From assembly GCF_001678675.1 (NCBI RefSeq), contig NZ_LZRN01000011.1, positions 58,928 to 122,927 of the forward strand: 64,000 nucleotides of DNA, read 5' to 3'. A model generated the notes under the pieces. The model made no database searches, had not been told where the DNA came from, and saw only the letters and a program-made list of their open reading frames with translations. A program made the position numbers and the translations under genes. Origin of the DNA: Gelidibacter algens (GTDB lineage Bacteria; Bacteroidota; Bacteroidia; Flavobacteriales; Flavobacteriaceae). Of the stretch, positions 19,513 through 28,495 are shown piece after piece (the stretch's first letter is position 1; every line of letters begins with the position of its first letter).

Positions 19513-20562
19513 TTAATCATTTTCATAAACGCCATTCGCTCCAATGCCTGCAGTAAATGTTTTTAATAATTTTCCGTCAAGGTCGTAGACTTTTACTTCA
19601 GAATTTTGAGTAAAACCTTTTACATCGGTATAAAATATTTTATCATTGACAACATTAAATCCATAACCTATAAAATAAGATTCGTCGGATACCTGTGTGT
19701 CTAACAATTCAGTATTGGTTAAAGACATCACATCTTTATTGAATTTGAAAATTTTTGAACCCGAGACAAAGTAGATAAAGTTATCTTCTATTTCCAGTTT
19801 ATTGGCATTAGTTAGTCCTTCTGCAAAAGCAATTTCTCCAATAACGGCGTTATTGCTAGTGGTAATTTTAGTAATGCCTGTATTGTGCAAGGCGTACAAG
19901 ATACCATCCTCGATCTCAATGGAGTTTAAACCAATGCCAACTGTAATATCCTTAATAATGGTATTGGTTTTAGAGTCTATAACAGTAATGTTATTGCTAA
20001 TATTGTTATAATTAGTGTCATATAAAGTATTCATCACATAAATAAAGTCATTATCTTCTTTTATTTCCTCTACAGCTTTATTAACCTCAATGGTTGTAAG
20101 ATGTGCGAAACTTTTCGCATCAAAAATCTCTACGGAATTTGTCGCACTATTAGTCACATAAAGTTTGCCCTCTTCAACTACAGCAAATCTTGGTTGGCTT
20201 ATTTTTTCAGTAATTGTAGCGACACTCTGAAATGTGTATCTGTTTACAACTTCTATTTTATTGCTGTTGTTCACTACCATAAAGGCATAGTCATCATCAA
20301 AAGCAACGTCTTGTAAAACATCTCCAAGACCAGAACCGTTTACCTTTTGAAATATGTTGTTGATAGGTTCCGTCAAATCAGAACCAATAAAAGTGATGGA
20401 CGCATTTGGCGTACCAAAGTTGCCTTCGTTGCTAATAAAATATCCGTTGTCAAAATCGCCTTTGGGTAATTCTATAAAGTCGTCAGAATCACTTTTACAA
20501 GAGGTGAATCCTAAAAGGACAATTAAGCTGAGTGTGCTGAATTTGATAAAGTGTTTAATCAT
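19513..20562 (-). CDS. BtuG-like surface lipoprotein, seven-bladed propeller (YncE/DUF5074 type)
   Basis: Probably the cell-surface vitamin B12-binding lipoprotein that caps the BtuB receptor, as BtuG does in Bacteroides. The 349 aa protein begins with a lipoprotein signal (LLGFTSC) followed by KSDSDD, an acidic surface-export-type stretch. Then come repeats of the form xVxVxDxxTxxVxxxIxVG (for example NKIEVVNRYTFQSVATI, NSVEIFDAKSFAHLTTI, NNITVIDSKTNTIIKDI), typical of YncE-like propellers. It lies 5 bp behind the TonB receptor gene, which is under a cobalamin riboswitch. The role is inferred from family and context. Confidence 0.82.
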   Translation of the reverse strand: MIKHFIKFSTLSLIVLLGFTSCKSDSDDFIELPKGDFDNGYFISNEGNFGTPNASITFIGSDLTEPINNIFQKVNGSGLGDVLQDVAFDDDYAFMVVNNSNKIEVVNRYTFQSVATITEKISQPRFAVVEEGKLYVTNSATNSVEIFDAKSFAHLTTIEVNKAVEEIKEDNDFIYVMNTLYDTNYNNISNNITVIDSKTNTIIKDITVGIGLNSIEIEDGILYALHNTGITKITTSNNAVIGEIAFAEGLTNANKLEIEDNFIYFVSGSKIFKFNKDVMSLTNTELLDTQVSDESYFIGYGFNVVNDKIFYTDVKGFTQNSEVKVYDLDGKLLKTFTAGIGANGVYEND

Positions 20563-20567
20563 TTTTA

Positions 20568-22394
20568 TTATAGTTTTAAAGTTAAATTGATGTGATAATT
20601 TATGCCTGGCATCGGTCGGTATGCCATAGTTTTGTAGTCATTATTGAAGAGATTGTTGATACCGGCGCCAATGATCCAATGGTCTTTTTTTCCAAAAGCA
20701 TAATATGCCGAGAGATTGGTCAAGGAAAAATTATCAAGAACGGTATCAGGATTATTATCGGTATAAGTGTACACTTCTCCAGTATATAACGTATTCAATC
20801 GTGCAGAAAAACGGTTGATTTTATAAGATAGTCCCAGTGTTGCCTTATGATAAGGCACATAAGTTAATTGAAAGTCAGTTTCCTTGTTTTTAGAAACTGT
20901 ATAACTGTAAAGTGCATTGATATTGAAATGATGCTTGTTTAGCTTGAAGCCATAGTTTATAGTGCTTTCCAATCCATAAGATGCCACACTGTTTGTGTTT
21001 ACCGGTCGCCATAAGTCGCCCGAATAGGGTAGCCAACGTATCAAATCATCGATGTCATTATAATAGCCCGTGAAGACCAGTTTTAAGTTCTCAAACGTGA
21101 ATTCGTTAGAAAGTTCATATTGTAGCGACGATTCTGCTTTTAAATTTGGGTTTTCAGCCCCAGGCCAGTACAGATCATTGAACGTGGGGATTCTATAATT
21201 TTTGGAAATGGAGGCATTAAGTGCATATTCAGAAATGGGTTGCCATTTGGTGCCGACAGAAAATAGAAGAGGGCTTTTGTAATCTTCGCTCAGTTCTCCG
21301 CGTAACGTGGCCTGATACGTGAAGTTTTTGGCGAGTTGATGTTTGAGATAAAGATTGGCGCTTCCTGTATTGCGTTTGACGTTGTCGTAATTTGTTCCCG
21401 TTGCAGTGGCCAAATTATATTCGCCCCCAATATTAAGCAGTAGTTTTTTGTAGTTGATTTGATAATTGTATTTCGCAATATAGGTCCAGCCATTGCCATT
21501 ATTTGAACCTTCTCGGCTGTCTAACTTTGGGTAGAATCTGTACTTTTCATTAATCAAAGCCAACTTTAGGGTAGATTGTTTTTTACCTGATTGATGTTGA
21601 TATTCGCCCAATACGCGTAAATGGGCATCAGAATATTTATTGCGGGTTTGCGACGTTTCTACAATGGATAGATGCCGGTCACTAGTAAACCAATTGGAAT
21701 ATACTTTAAAGGTGTTTTTAGCATTCGGTTTATAGATGCCATTTACAGAAGCGTTGACATTATAAAACTGTCCATTCTCATTGTACTTGTCGGTATTTGG
21801 ATAGTTATAATCGTTGTCAGAATCTAAATAACTGGCCCCAATTTGTAGGCTTGTTTTTTCACCTGAAATAGTGTGGTTGGTACTTAAATTTTTGGTATTG
21901 AAACTTCCGTATGATGTACGGATGTCATGGGTGTTTTCCTGATTGGTCTCCAAAATATTGTTCAAGTATACCACACCGCCGATGGCTCCGGTACCAAACT
22001 GGGTACTTCCACCACCAGGACGCACCAAAACTTCTGAAAGATTTTGTGTGTTGATAAGGCTAAAATCGGTTTGTCCTAAAAACGTGGAGTTGATGTTGAT
22101 GCCATTCCAGACGACTGCAGTTTGTTGCGCCGTAGTGCCTCTAAAAGAAGCAGAACTGACCATTCCAAATCCGTTTTCTTTAAAGTGAATAGGGGTTTCA
22201 AACTGTAATACCTCGGTAAGTTGCGGACGGTAGTTGGCCAATAATTCCTTATTGATCTTGATGATAGGCTGCCCAACAGATTTGTCCTCTAACTTTTCAG
22301 CAGTGAGATAAATAGTATCCAAAGAGGTTTCTCTCTCTTGCGAATAGCTAAGGAAAGTGCATAGAAATACAACGTAAGTGATAACATATCTCAT
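20568..22394 (-). CDS. btuB: TonB-dependent vitamin B12 receptor (BtuB-type)
   Basis: Outer-membrane beta-barrel importing cobalamin with energy from TonB. The 608 aa protein has a signal peptide (about 1-18, ending LSYSQ), a plug domain with ITEVLQF-type and FRGTTAQQTAVVWNGI sequence and the VLVRPGGGSTQFGTGAIGGVVYL motif, then a 22-strand barrel ending in an aromatic-poor NLTLKL. It is small, as BtuB proteins are. A cobalamin riboswitch lies in the leader (22437-22612), which fixes the substrate as a corrinoid with good confidence. The BtuG-like gene follows 5 bp downstream. Confidence 0.93.
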   Translation of the reverse strand: MRYVITYVVFLCTFLSYSQERETSLDTIYLTAEKLEDKSVGQPIIKINKELLANYRPQLTEVLQFETPIHFKENGFGMVSSASFRGTTAQQTAVVWNGININSTFLGQTDFSLINTQNLSEVLVRPGGGSTQFGTGAIGGVVYLNNILETNQENTHDIRTSYGSFNTKNLSTNHTISGEKTSLQIGASYLDSDNDYNYPNTDKYNENGQFYNVNASVNGIYKPNAKNTFKVYSNWFTSDRHLSIVETSQTRNKYSDAHLRVLGEYQHQSGKKQSTLKLALINEKYRFYPKLDSREGSNNGNGWTYIAKYNYQINYKKLLLNIGGEYNLATATGTNYDNVKRNTGSANLYLKHQLAKNFTYQATLRGELSEDYKSPLLFSVGTKWQPISEYALNASISKNYRIPTFNDLYWPGAENPNLKAESSLQYELSNEFTFENLKLVFTGYYNDIDDLIRWLPYSGDLWRPVNTNSVASYGLESTINYGFKLNKHHFNINALYSYTVSKNKETDFQLTYVPYHKATLGLSYKINRFSARLNTLYTGEVYTYTDNNPDTVLDNFSLTNLSAYYAFGKKDHWIIGAGINNLFNNDYKTMAYRPMPGINYHINLTLKL

Positions 22395-22436
22395 AAATTC
22401 TGTTTATCCCGAACAGGTGATTTTTTTTAAAAGTTG

Positions 22437-22612
22437 TTGCATTGGCAGGTCTCCTGGCTTGCGTCTTAGTGTGCACCTTCCCATCACGCATGTGGTGACA
22501 GTGGTAAGTAGTTTTCACAATAAGCATCCCAAAAAAATGGGACTAAGCGTACAGTTGCGGGAACAGCTTCTGATTTTAACAGAATTCCCTTTTAATTTCA
22601 CCGTTATTTCTC
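22437..22612 (-). ncRNA. Cobalamin (adenosylcobalamin) riboswitch
   Basis: On the minus strand the RNA shows GGTGAAA near 22602-22594, then AAAGGGAATTCTGTT, AGCTGTTCCCGCAACTGTA, ACCACTGTC, and the B12 box GCCAGGAGACCTGCC (complement of 22444-22458). Order and spacing are those of the cobalamin riboswitch family. It sits ~45 nt upstream of the btuB start, so high B12 should repress receptor synthesis. I see no strong terminator hairpin between it and the ATG, so control may act on translation. Confidence 0.95.
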
Positions 22613-22797
22613 AAACAATGGTGTAAAACCAATAAGCTGTAAAGATAGATTATTAAGTATGAAATGCAATCACTATTGTGGGAGAAAAGAATCAAGACCG
22701 CTTCGCTCTTAGAATCAAGAATTAAGACTCTGACAATAATGTCGATAGTATGATGTTTGAAAATTAGCTAATGAGATTTTTCAGTGATCATTTCTGG

Positions 22798-22845
22798 GAA
22801 ATTGAAATTGAAGTCGAAATTGAAATTGAAATTGAAATCGAAATG
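22798..22845. repeat. Hexamer array GAAATT
   Basis: About eight units of GAAATT with a few variants (GAAGTC, GAAATC) in the gap between meaB and the riboswitch. Apparent reading frames here code only Glu-Ile repeats and are not genes. Confidence 0.85.
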
Positions 22846-22883
22846 AATAGAATTTATAGTAACTACCAACAAAATATGGACAA

Positions 22884-22935
22884 CCTAGAAACAAGAACAA
22901 GAACAAGAAACAAGAAACAAGAAACCAAAAACTCG
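22884..22935. repeat. AACAAGA / AAACAAG 6-7 bp array
   Basis: Six or so units alternating between AACAAG and AAACAAG spacing, ending just before the stop of meaB at 22941. Together with the GAAATT array it fills most of the ~330 bp between the riboswitch and meaB. Confidence 0.75.
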
Positions 22936-22940
22936 AAACT

Positions 22941-24017
22941 TCATTTTAGGCCTAACAAGAGTTCTGCGGCAGCGAAAGGAGAAGTTTCGCCATTTTCAAT
23001 ACGTTCCAATTGGATTTTTAATTCGGTTTTAATAAAAGGGTTATTATAAAAATCAGATTTCAAGCGGTCTTCAATGGTCTGAAGCAACCAGAATTTATTC
23101 TGTTCGTTGCGATTGTGATCAAAAAAATGAGTGTCTTTTGCTAGCGATAAATAGTCTCCAATTAATTTCCAAACCTCAGGAATGCCTTGATTTTGAAGTG
23201 CGCTCGCGAGTAAAACCTTCGGTTGCCATCCAGAGGCTTTTGGAGGATAGAGATGCAATGCTCTGTTAAATTCTACTTTAGCAATTTTGGCATTTTTAAG
23301 ATTGTCACCATCTGCCTTATTGATCACAATAGCATCTGCCATTTCCATAATACCGCGTTTGATGCCCTGCAACTCATCTCCTGCACCGGCCAATTTCAAG
23401 AGTAAAAAGAAATCGACCATACTGTGAACTGCAGTTTCGCTTTGGCCAACTCCGACGGTTTCAATCAAAATGGTATCAAAGCCAGCCGCTTCGCACAAAA
23501 TGATGGTTTCTCTACTTTTGCGAGCCACACCACCAAGTGATGTTCCGGAGGCTGAAGGCCTGATAAATGCGTTGTCATCCTTGACCAGATCTTCCATACG
23601 GGTTTTATCACCCAAAATAGAGCCTCTGCTCAAGGTGCTACTTGGGTCTACCGCCAAAACGGCAACCTTCTTTCCGTGTGAGGTTAAATACGTGCCAAAC
23701 GTTTCAATAAATGTGCTCTTGCCAACACCGGGAACGCCGGTAATTCCAATCCTGACAGAGGTGTTTGCATGGGGAAGACATTGCTGGATAATGGCATTGG
23801 CTTTTTTTAAATGCTCAGGATTGGTGCTTTCCACTAAGGTTATGGCTCTGCTTAAAGCTGTGATGTCTTGAGCCAAAATACCTTGCACCAATTGAGCCGC
23901 TGAGGGTTTGCTGTGACGCATATTTTTGATGGCTTCAATAGCGCTTTTGCTAGTGGTTTCCGGTTCAGAAACACCTTCATTTTCTTGTAGTGCTGAAGAT
24001 TTGCGCTTAGTGCTCAA
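22941..24017 (-). CDS. meaB: Methylmalonyl-CoA mutase-associated GTPase MeaB
   Basis: G-protein chaperone that gates adenosylcobalamin loading and protects methylmalonyl-CoA mutase. The 358 aa protein has Walker [10 protein letters not shown] ([15 protein letters not shown]), the [16 protein letters not shown] switch region, ETVGVGQSE (switch II) and NKADG (base recognition). The start codon is TTG at 24017; the first ATG is 32 codons in ([10 protein letters not shown]) and would leave a shorter tail before [18 protein letters not shown]. It sits upstream of the B12 uptake genes on the same strand, a sensible neighbourhood for a B12-dependent enzyme. Confidence 0.94.
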   Translation of the reverse strand: MSTKRKSSALQENEGVSEPETTSKSAIEAIKNMRHSKPSAAQLVQGILAQDITALSRAITLVESTNPEHLKKANAIIQQCLPHANTSVRIGITGVPGVGKSTFIETFGTYLTSHGKKVAVLAVDPSSTLSRGSILGDKTRMEDLVKDDNAFIRPSASGTSLGGVARKSRETIILCEAAGFDTILIETVGVGQSETAVHSMVDFFLLLKLAGAGDELQGIKRGIMEMADAIVINKADGDNLKNAKIAKVEFNRALHLYPPKASGWQPKVLLASALQNQGIPEVWKLIGDYLSLAKDTHFFDHNRNEQNKFWLLQTIEDRLKSDFYNNPFIKTELKIQLERIENGETSPFAAAELLLGLK

Positions 24018-24172
24018 ACTAATTTTATTTTGACATTAACTATTAAAATCCTTCCTCTTAAAAAATAGTTTTAAAAAAGGACTATTGATCATACTGTCGA
24101 TTTCGCAATAACCCAAAAAGAAGTATTAGGAACAATTACATTCTACATTCACCGCACGGTAATTTAAACCGT

Positions 24173-24748
24173 TTATTTAGGCTGCTCTTTGCTGATTTCC
24201 ATCGGGACTTCAATTTTGGTGTGATCCCAAGCCATGGTCAATTTTAAATTATCAGTGGTATTGTCAAAAGCGATGGTAAATTGTTCAACGGTATTATCTA
24301 AATTGATAACGGGAACATCAACTTCCAAAAGATCATATTTAGGTTCTCGCATAGGTCGCATTTGCTCGTCAACACCCCATGGATACTGCTTTGTGTTGAT
24401 AAAAACTTTCCAAATACTATCTTGCGGAACGGTCCATAGTGTATAGGTTCCAGTTGGTACCGTGGTACCATCAACCACTAAGAATTTGTTGGTGGTAAAG
24501 GTGGTTGCCTCGTTAGCACCTGTACGCCAAACCTGATTATAAGGTACCAAGGCGCCAAAAATCTCGCGGCCTTTTTTTAACGGTCTGTTGTAAAGTACTT
24601 CCAATTTGGTGTCATTTAGCTCAAATTTCACGGTGTCTTTTGGACTTAAACGCTTTGAGAAAATATCTTCAACAAAATGGGAATATAAAAATAAGCCTAC
24701 CGCTACAACGGCAAGGATAATTAAAAGGCGTTTTAAAAACGTATTCAT
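24173..24748 (-). CDS. DUF2911 family membrane-anchored protein
   Basis: A 191 aa protein with a single N-terminal membrane segment (about 7-27) and a DUF2911 domain facing the periplasm. Diagnostic sequence includes YNRPLKKGREIFGALVPY, VWRTGANEATTFTT and PTGTYTLWTVP. The family is common and conserved in Bacteroidota, with no established function. Single gene, upstream of meaB on the same strand with a 155 bp gap. Confidence 0.88.
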   Translation of the reverse strand: MNTFLKRLLIILAVVAVGLFLYSHFVEDIFSKRLSPKDTVKFELNDTKLEVLYNRPLKKGREIFGALVPYNQVWRTGANEATTFTTNKFLVVDGTTVPTGTYTLWTVPQDSIWKVFINTKQYPWGVDEQMRPMREPKYDLLEVDVPVINLDNTVEQFTIAFDNTTDNLKLTMAWDHTKIEVPMEISKEQPK

Positions 24749-24991
24749 AAATGTTATCGATAAAAAGATTGAAACTAGGGATAAATATAAATCAAAAAGC
24801 TTGCGCTTTAAAGTACTTAACGCTGTTTTATGGAATGTTGGTACTATTTTTAGAATAAATAGCCAAATTTTGCAAGGTTGTGTTTTGCTTTTAAGTTCTG
24901 ATGGATATAGCGATCATCGGCTTAAGAGCCTTTTTCAAAATGAGAACTTACGGCAGCGGAAAAATCAGCTTTCCCATTAGCATCAAAATTC

Positions 24992-24999
24992 TATATTTG
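24992..24999 (+). promoter_or_regulatory. -7 promoter element for the M23 gene
   Basis: TATATTTG matches TAnnTTTG exactly and lies 20 bp before the ATG at 25020. No clear -33 box. Confidence 0.5.
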
Positions 25000-25019
25000 A
25001 CAAACTATTTTGACAACTT

Positions 25020-25709
25020 ATGACCTCAAAAGATTTCACTTCATTTTTAAAAAGCATCAGTACAATACCTCTTTCAGTTTTGGATGCCAACATTCCCAAA
25101 AATAACTACACGCCTTTGGAATTATCGATTTCAAATAAAGATTTGCAACACGTTGATGTGGGATCTTCTTCCGCATTGGAAGTTTATATCACTAATCATA
25201 TGCACAATCACAACGCTCTAGTCGCTTTTGGAGGCTATAATGAAACGCGAAACATCTACCAACGGAGCGTCTATTTTAACCAAACCAATTTAGATACAGA
25301 ACGTAACATTCACATTGGAATGGATTTATGGATTGCTGCTAATAGTCCTATTTTCTCACCGCTTAATGCCACCGTCCACAGTTTTAAGAACAATACCAAT
25401 CACGGCGATTATGGCCCCACTATTATTTTAAAACATCATATTAATACTGTTGAATTTTATACACTTTACGGTCATTTGAGTGTGGCTTCTATTGCTGATT
25501 TAAAAGTAGGACAAGTTTTTAATGAAGGTCAGCAAATTGCTACTTTGGGAGAGGCTACAGTAAATGGCGATTATCCGCCACATTTGCATTTTCAGATCAT
25601 TAAGGATATGCAGGGTCTTGAGGGCGATTATCCCGGAGTTTGCAATAAAAAGGATTTGGAGTTTTATTTGGAGAATTGCCCTGATCCTAATTTGTTGCTG
25701 GGGCTTTAA
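25020..25709 (+). CDS. M23-type metallopeptidase domain protein without signal peptide
   Basis: The 229 aa protein carries the LytM/M23 zinc site: His98 and Asp102 (HIGMD) and His188-x-His190 (HLHF), plus the YTLYGHLS strand. These enzymes normally cut peptidoglycan cross-bridges outside the cytoplasm, but this N terminus (MTSKDFTSFLKSIS) is hydrophilic and shows no signal peptide or membrane helix. It has its own promoter box at 24992-24999. Either it leaves by another route or it has another substrate; the catalytic residues are intact. Confidence 0.88.
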   Translation: MTSKDFTSFLKSISTIPLSVLDANIPKNNYTPLELSISNKDLQHVDVGSSSALEVYITNHMHNHNALVAFGGYNETRNIYQRSVYFNQTNLDTERNIHIGMDLWIAANSPIFSPLNATVHSFKNNTNHGDYGPTIILKHHINTVEFYTLYGHLSVASIADLKVGQVFNEGQQIATLGEATVNGDYPPHLHFQIIKDMQGLEGDYPGVCNKKDLEFYLENCPDPNLLLGL

Positions 25710-25873
25710 GCTTTGGGATGGTCTTGCCACAGTTATAAAAGTTCAACAATTGTACCTGTCTTTGTAAAATTCTAAGAGTGATTCCTTTAACTTTAAAATA
25801 GGTAATAGCTTAGTGTGTAGGGTAGAAAATTATTTAAACGAAGGATCATAGTTATTCATTTGATATTTACACG

Positions 25874-25881
25874 TACTTTTG
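25874..25881 (+). promoter_or_regulatory. -7 promoter element for the J-KTSC gene, deciding its start
   Basis: TACTTTTG fits TAnnTTTG. The in-frame TTG at 25879 lies inside it, so the ATG at 25900 is taken as the start. Confidence 0.5.
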
Positions 25882-25899
25882 CGCCCTCAAATAATTGAT

Positions 25900-26349
25900 A
25901 TGAAGCGCATAAATGAATACAAGAAACTCTTTGGAGTGGAAAACGAGCTTGAATTAAAGACTTTAAAGAAGAGCTACCGCGATTTGGTAAAAGAATGGCA
26001 TCCTGACAAGTTTCAAAACGGAGACGCTTTACAGGAAGAAGCCGAAATACAAAGCCGAAAAATTATTGACGGCTATCATTTTTTGGTCAGTATAGCACCA
26101 GAAACCATTGCCTCTAATTTAGGTAACTATACGGAAACAATTACCAATTCCATGATTGTAGATTACACACATAAAGGTCTACTGTTGGAAATTATTTTTC
26201 AAGACGGATCTTCTTACGAATATTTTGGCGTGACAAAACAAGTCTATATTAAGATGATCAATAGTGATAAGGTGAATCGTTTTGCCAAACGTAACATCTA
26301 TCCTAACTATACCTATAGAAAAACAAAAAGAAGCTTGGAAGAAGCTTAA
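25900..26349 (+). CDS. J-domain plus KTSC-domain protein
   Basis: A 149 aa cytoplasmic protein. Residues ~1-60 form a short J domain (YKKLFGVENELELKTLKKSYRDLVKEWHPDKF in pieces) with the HPD motif required to stimulate Hsp70 ATPase. Residues ~85-140 form a KTSC domain (LLLEIIFQDGSSYEYFGV, ending with the basic RFAKRNIYPNY). The KTSC domain is thought to bind nucleic acid or act near lysyl-tRNA synthetase in some fusions, but its function is not settled. Monocistronic, closed by a terminator at 26367-26416. Confidence 0.87.
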   Translation: MKRINEYKKLFGVENELELKTLKKSYRDLVKEWHPDKFQNGDALQEEAEIQSRKIIDGYHFLVSIAPETIASNLGNYTETITNSMIVDYTHKGLLLEIIFQDGSSYEYFGVTKQVYIKMINSDKVNRFAKRNIYPNYTYRKTKRSLEEA

Positions 26350-26366
26350 AAGATTTTTTTTGTATT

Positions 26367-26416
26367 AAAAGACCTTAGTGCGCATTTGATAAGACTGCAA
26401 CTAAGGTCTTTTTTTT
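26367..26416 (+). terminator. Rho-independent terminator after the J-KTSC gene
   Basis: AAAAGACCTTAG pairs with CTAAGGTCTTTT across a ~20 nt loop and is followed by T residues. The remaining ~320 bp up to the serine hydrolase show no gene. Confidence 0.85.
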
Positions 26417-26768
26417 GCCAATTTACAGCTAAATCTATCGCTTCTCTAGTTGTCTCGATTCTTTTATTTTCGAGCTTTTATAACTGCTATTATTACGATA
26501 ATAAGGACAGCAGATGTTAATACTAGACCTTGGTAACTTCATAAAATAAAGTATCTGTCATGTTATTTTAATAAAACTGGATCCTAGTCAATAGCAGACC
26601 AATAGAACATTGCCTTAAAATTTGAAGGCAAAACGATCGTTACCTCTACAAATAATCGGGGATTTTATAGACACTCTTATTTTGCAGGTTTTTGTTAATT
26701 CTCATCGCGAAAATTTATAACTTGAACTCTTAAATAAAATGTATCATTCTACAATTCAAATCCTTCAT

Positions 26769-28340
26769 ATGAAACCTATTTCTCTCAAAACCCTTGTCAT
26801 CCTTTTTCTGCTTTTACATTTTAACCATTTGGTAAAAGCACAAGTTTTAAGCACTTCTCAAATTGATAGTTTGGTACAAAAAACTATGACAACCTTTGAC
26901 GTGCCGGGAATGGCTGTGGCGGTTTTAAAAGATGGTAAGGTTTATCATAAAAACACGTATGGCGTACGCTCTATTAAAACAAATGCAGAGGTAAACGAAA
27001 ACACGCTTTTTGGAGTGGCTTCAAACACCAAAGCATTTACTGCAGCGGCATTGGGACAACTTGTTGATCAAGGAAAATTAACATGGGATACCAAAGTAAA
27101 TGATGTGATACCAGAGTTTAAACTTTATGATCCTTATGTAACATCTGAATTCACTGTCCGTGATCTTATTACGCATAGAAGTGGTTTAGGACTGGGCGCT
27201 GGTGATTTAATGGTTTTTCCTGCCAGCAATACCACGACATTACCAGAAATGATCCACAATATGAGGTATTTAAAGCCTGTTTCCTCTTTTCGTTCGAAGT
27301 TTGATTATGACAATCTCCTTTATATTATTGCAGGTGAAATTGTAGCACGAGTTTCTAAAACCTCTTATGATGAGTATATTAAAGAGAACTTTTTTAAGCC
27401 GCTAGGAATGAATCGGTCTTTGCTTTCTATGGCTAAAATCGATGCCGATGCCAATCGCATTGATGGCCACGCCCCCGTTAAGGGCAAACTGGAAATTACA
27501 GGATATACCTTTACTCAAATTGCAACGCCTGCGGCCGGAATATACGCTTCTATCAATGACATGAGTACTTGGGTACAAGCGCAATTGGATGAAGGAAAAT
27601 ACGGAGCTCAACTCAAGGATAGTCTTTTTAGCAAAAAAACGCATCGTGAAATGTGGACGCCCCAAACGCTTATAAAATCAGGAAGGGGTTCTTATAACAC
27701 CCATTTTTCAGCGTACGGCCTTGGATGGTTTTTAAGTGATGTCAATGGGTATTTTCAAGCAACTCATACTGGAGGTCTGTTGGGAATTGTGAGTCAGGTG
27801 GTCATCATTCCTGAGCTCGATTTGGGTATTATAGTGCTTACCAACCAACAAAGCGGTGCGGCTTTTAATGCCATTTCAAACACTCTTAAAGACGGATATT
27901 TTGATATCAAAGGGAAAGACAGAATAAAAGCATATAACGATCGACGCTTGGCTGGAGAACGTGAGGAAGACAGTATTGTTTCTGCCTTGGAAAAAGATAT
28001 CGCCGCACAAATTAAAAGCAAAACCCCGACCCCTAATCCGTCAGATTATATAGGAACTTACAAAGATCCATGGTTTGGAGATGTCATGATCAGCAACCAA
28101 AATAATAACCTTCATTTTAGGTCAGACAAGCTTTCTGATTTAACTGGAACCATGACGTTTTATAAAGGTACAACCTATGTGGTTCGCTGGAATGATCCTT
28201 CTCTTAAAGCTGATGCCTTTGTGACTTTTAGTTTGGATATTGAAGGAAAAGCTAACGGTTTTACGATGAGCCCGATTTCTCCGCTGACAGATTTCAGTTA
28301 TGATTTTCAGGATCTTGATTTTAAGAAAGTGGAACACTAA
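26769..28340 (+). CDS. Secreted serine hydrolase, class C beta-lactamase/penicillin-binding protein family
   Basis: I take the start at 26769 (MKPISLKTLVILFLLL...), which gives a signal peptide cleaved after KAQ near residue 25; an in-frame ATG at 26739 would add ten residues. The catalytic SxxK is SNTK at residues 85-88, the second motif is YDN (FDYDNLLY), and the third is HTGG. The last ~100 residues form a DUF3471-like lipocalin-type C-terminal domain (YIGTYKDPWFGDV). The family includes esterases, D-aminopeptidases and beta-lactamases; substrate cannot be assigned. Confidence 0.92.
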   Translation: MKPISLKTLVILFLLLHFNHLVKAQVLSTSQIDSLVQKTMTTFDVPGMAVAVLKDGKVYHKNTYGVRSIKTNAEVNENTLFGVASNTKAFTAAALGQLVDQGKLTWDTKVNDVIPEFKLYDPYVTSEFTVRDLITHRSGLGLGAGDLMVFPASNTTTLPEMIHNMRYLKPVSSFRSKFDYDNLLYIIAGEIVARVSKTSYDEYIKENFFKPLGMNRSLLSMAKIDADANRIDGHAPVKGKLEITGYTFTQIATPAAGIYASINDMSTWVQAQLDEGKYGAQLKDSLFSKKTHREMWTPQTLIKSGRGSYNTHFSAYGLGWFLSDVNGYFQATHTGGLLGIVSQVVIIPELDLGIIVLTNQQSGAAFNAISNTLKDGYFDIKGKDRIKAYNDRRLAGEREEDSIVSALEKDIAAQIKSKTPTPNPSDYIGTYKDPWFGDVMISNQNNNLHFRSDKLSDLTGTMTFYKGTTYVVRWNDPSLKADAFVTFSLDIEGKANGFTMSPISPLTDFSYDFQDLDFKKVEH

Positions 28341-28495
28341 ATAATTGCTGATATGTTGGATCTCAATAGAGGGAAAACATTCCTATAATACAAAAGACCT
28401 TGTTGAAGCTGGTCCTTTGCTATTTCTAAATTTGAATAAGAAATCAATCAATATTAGTATATTTTGTACAATTAAAAATTTAAAACCAAACGCTT

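Noticed and set aside
22771..23049. Frame with an alternating Glu-Ile stretch
   Set aside because: Covers the GAAATT array and the 3' end of meaB on the wrong strand.
28380..28430. Terminator after the serine hydrolase (AAAGACC...GGTCCTTT)
   Set aside because: The stem has a mismatch, and no T-run follows on the coding strand.
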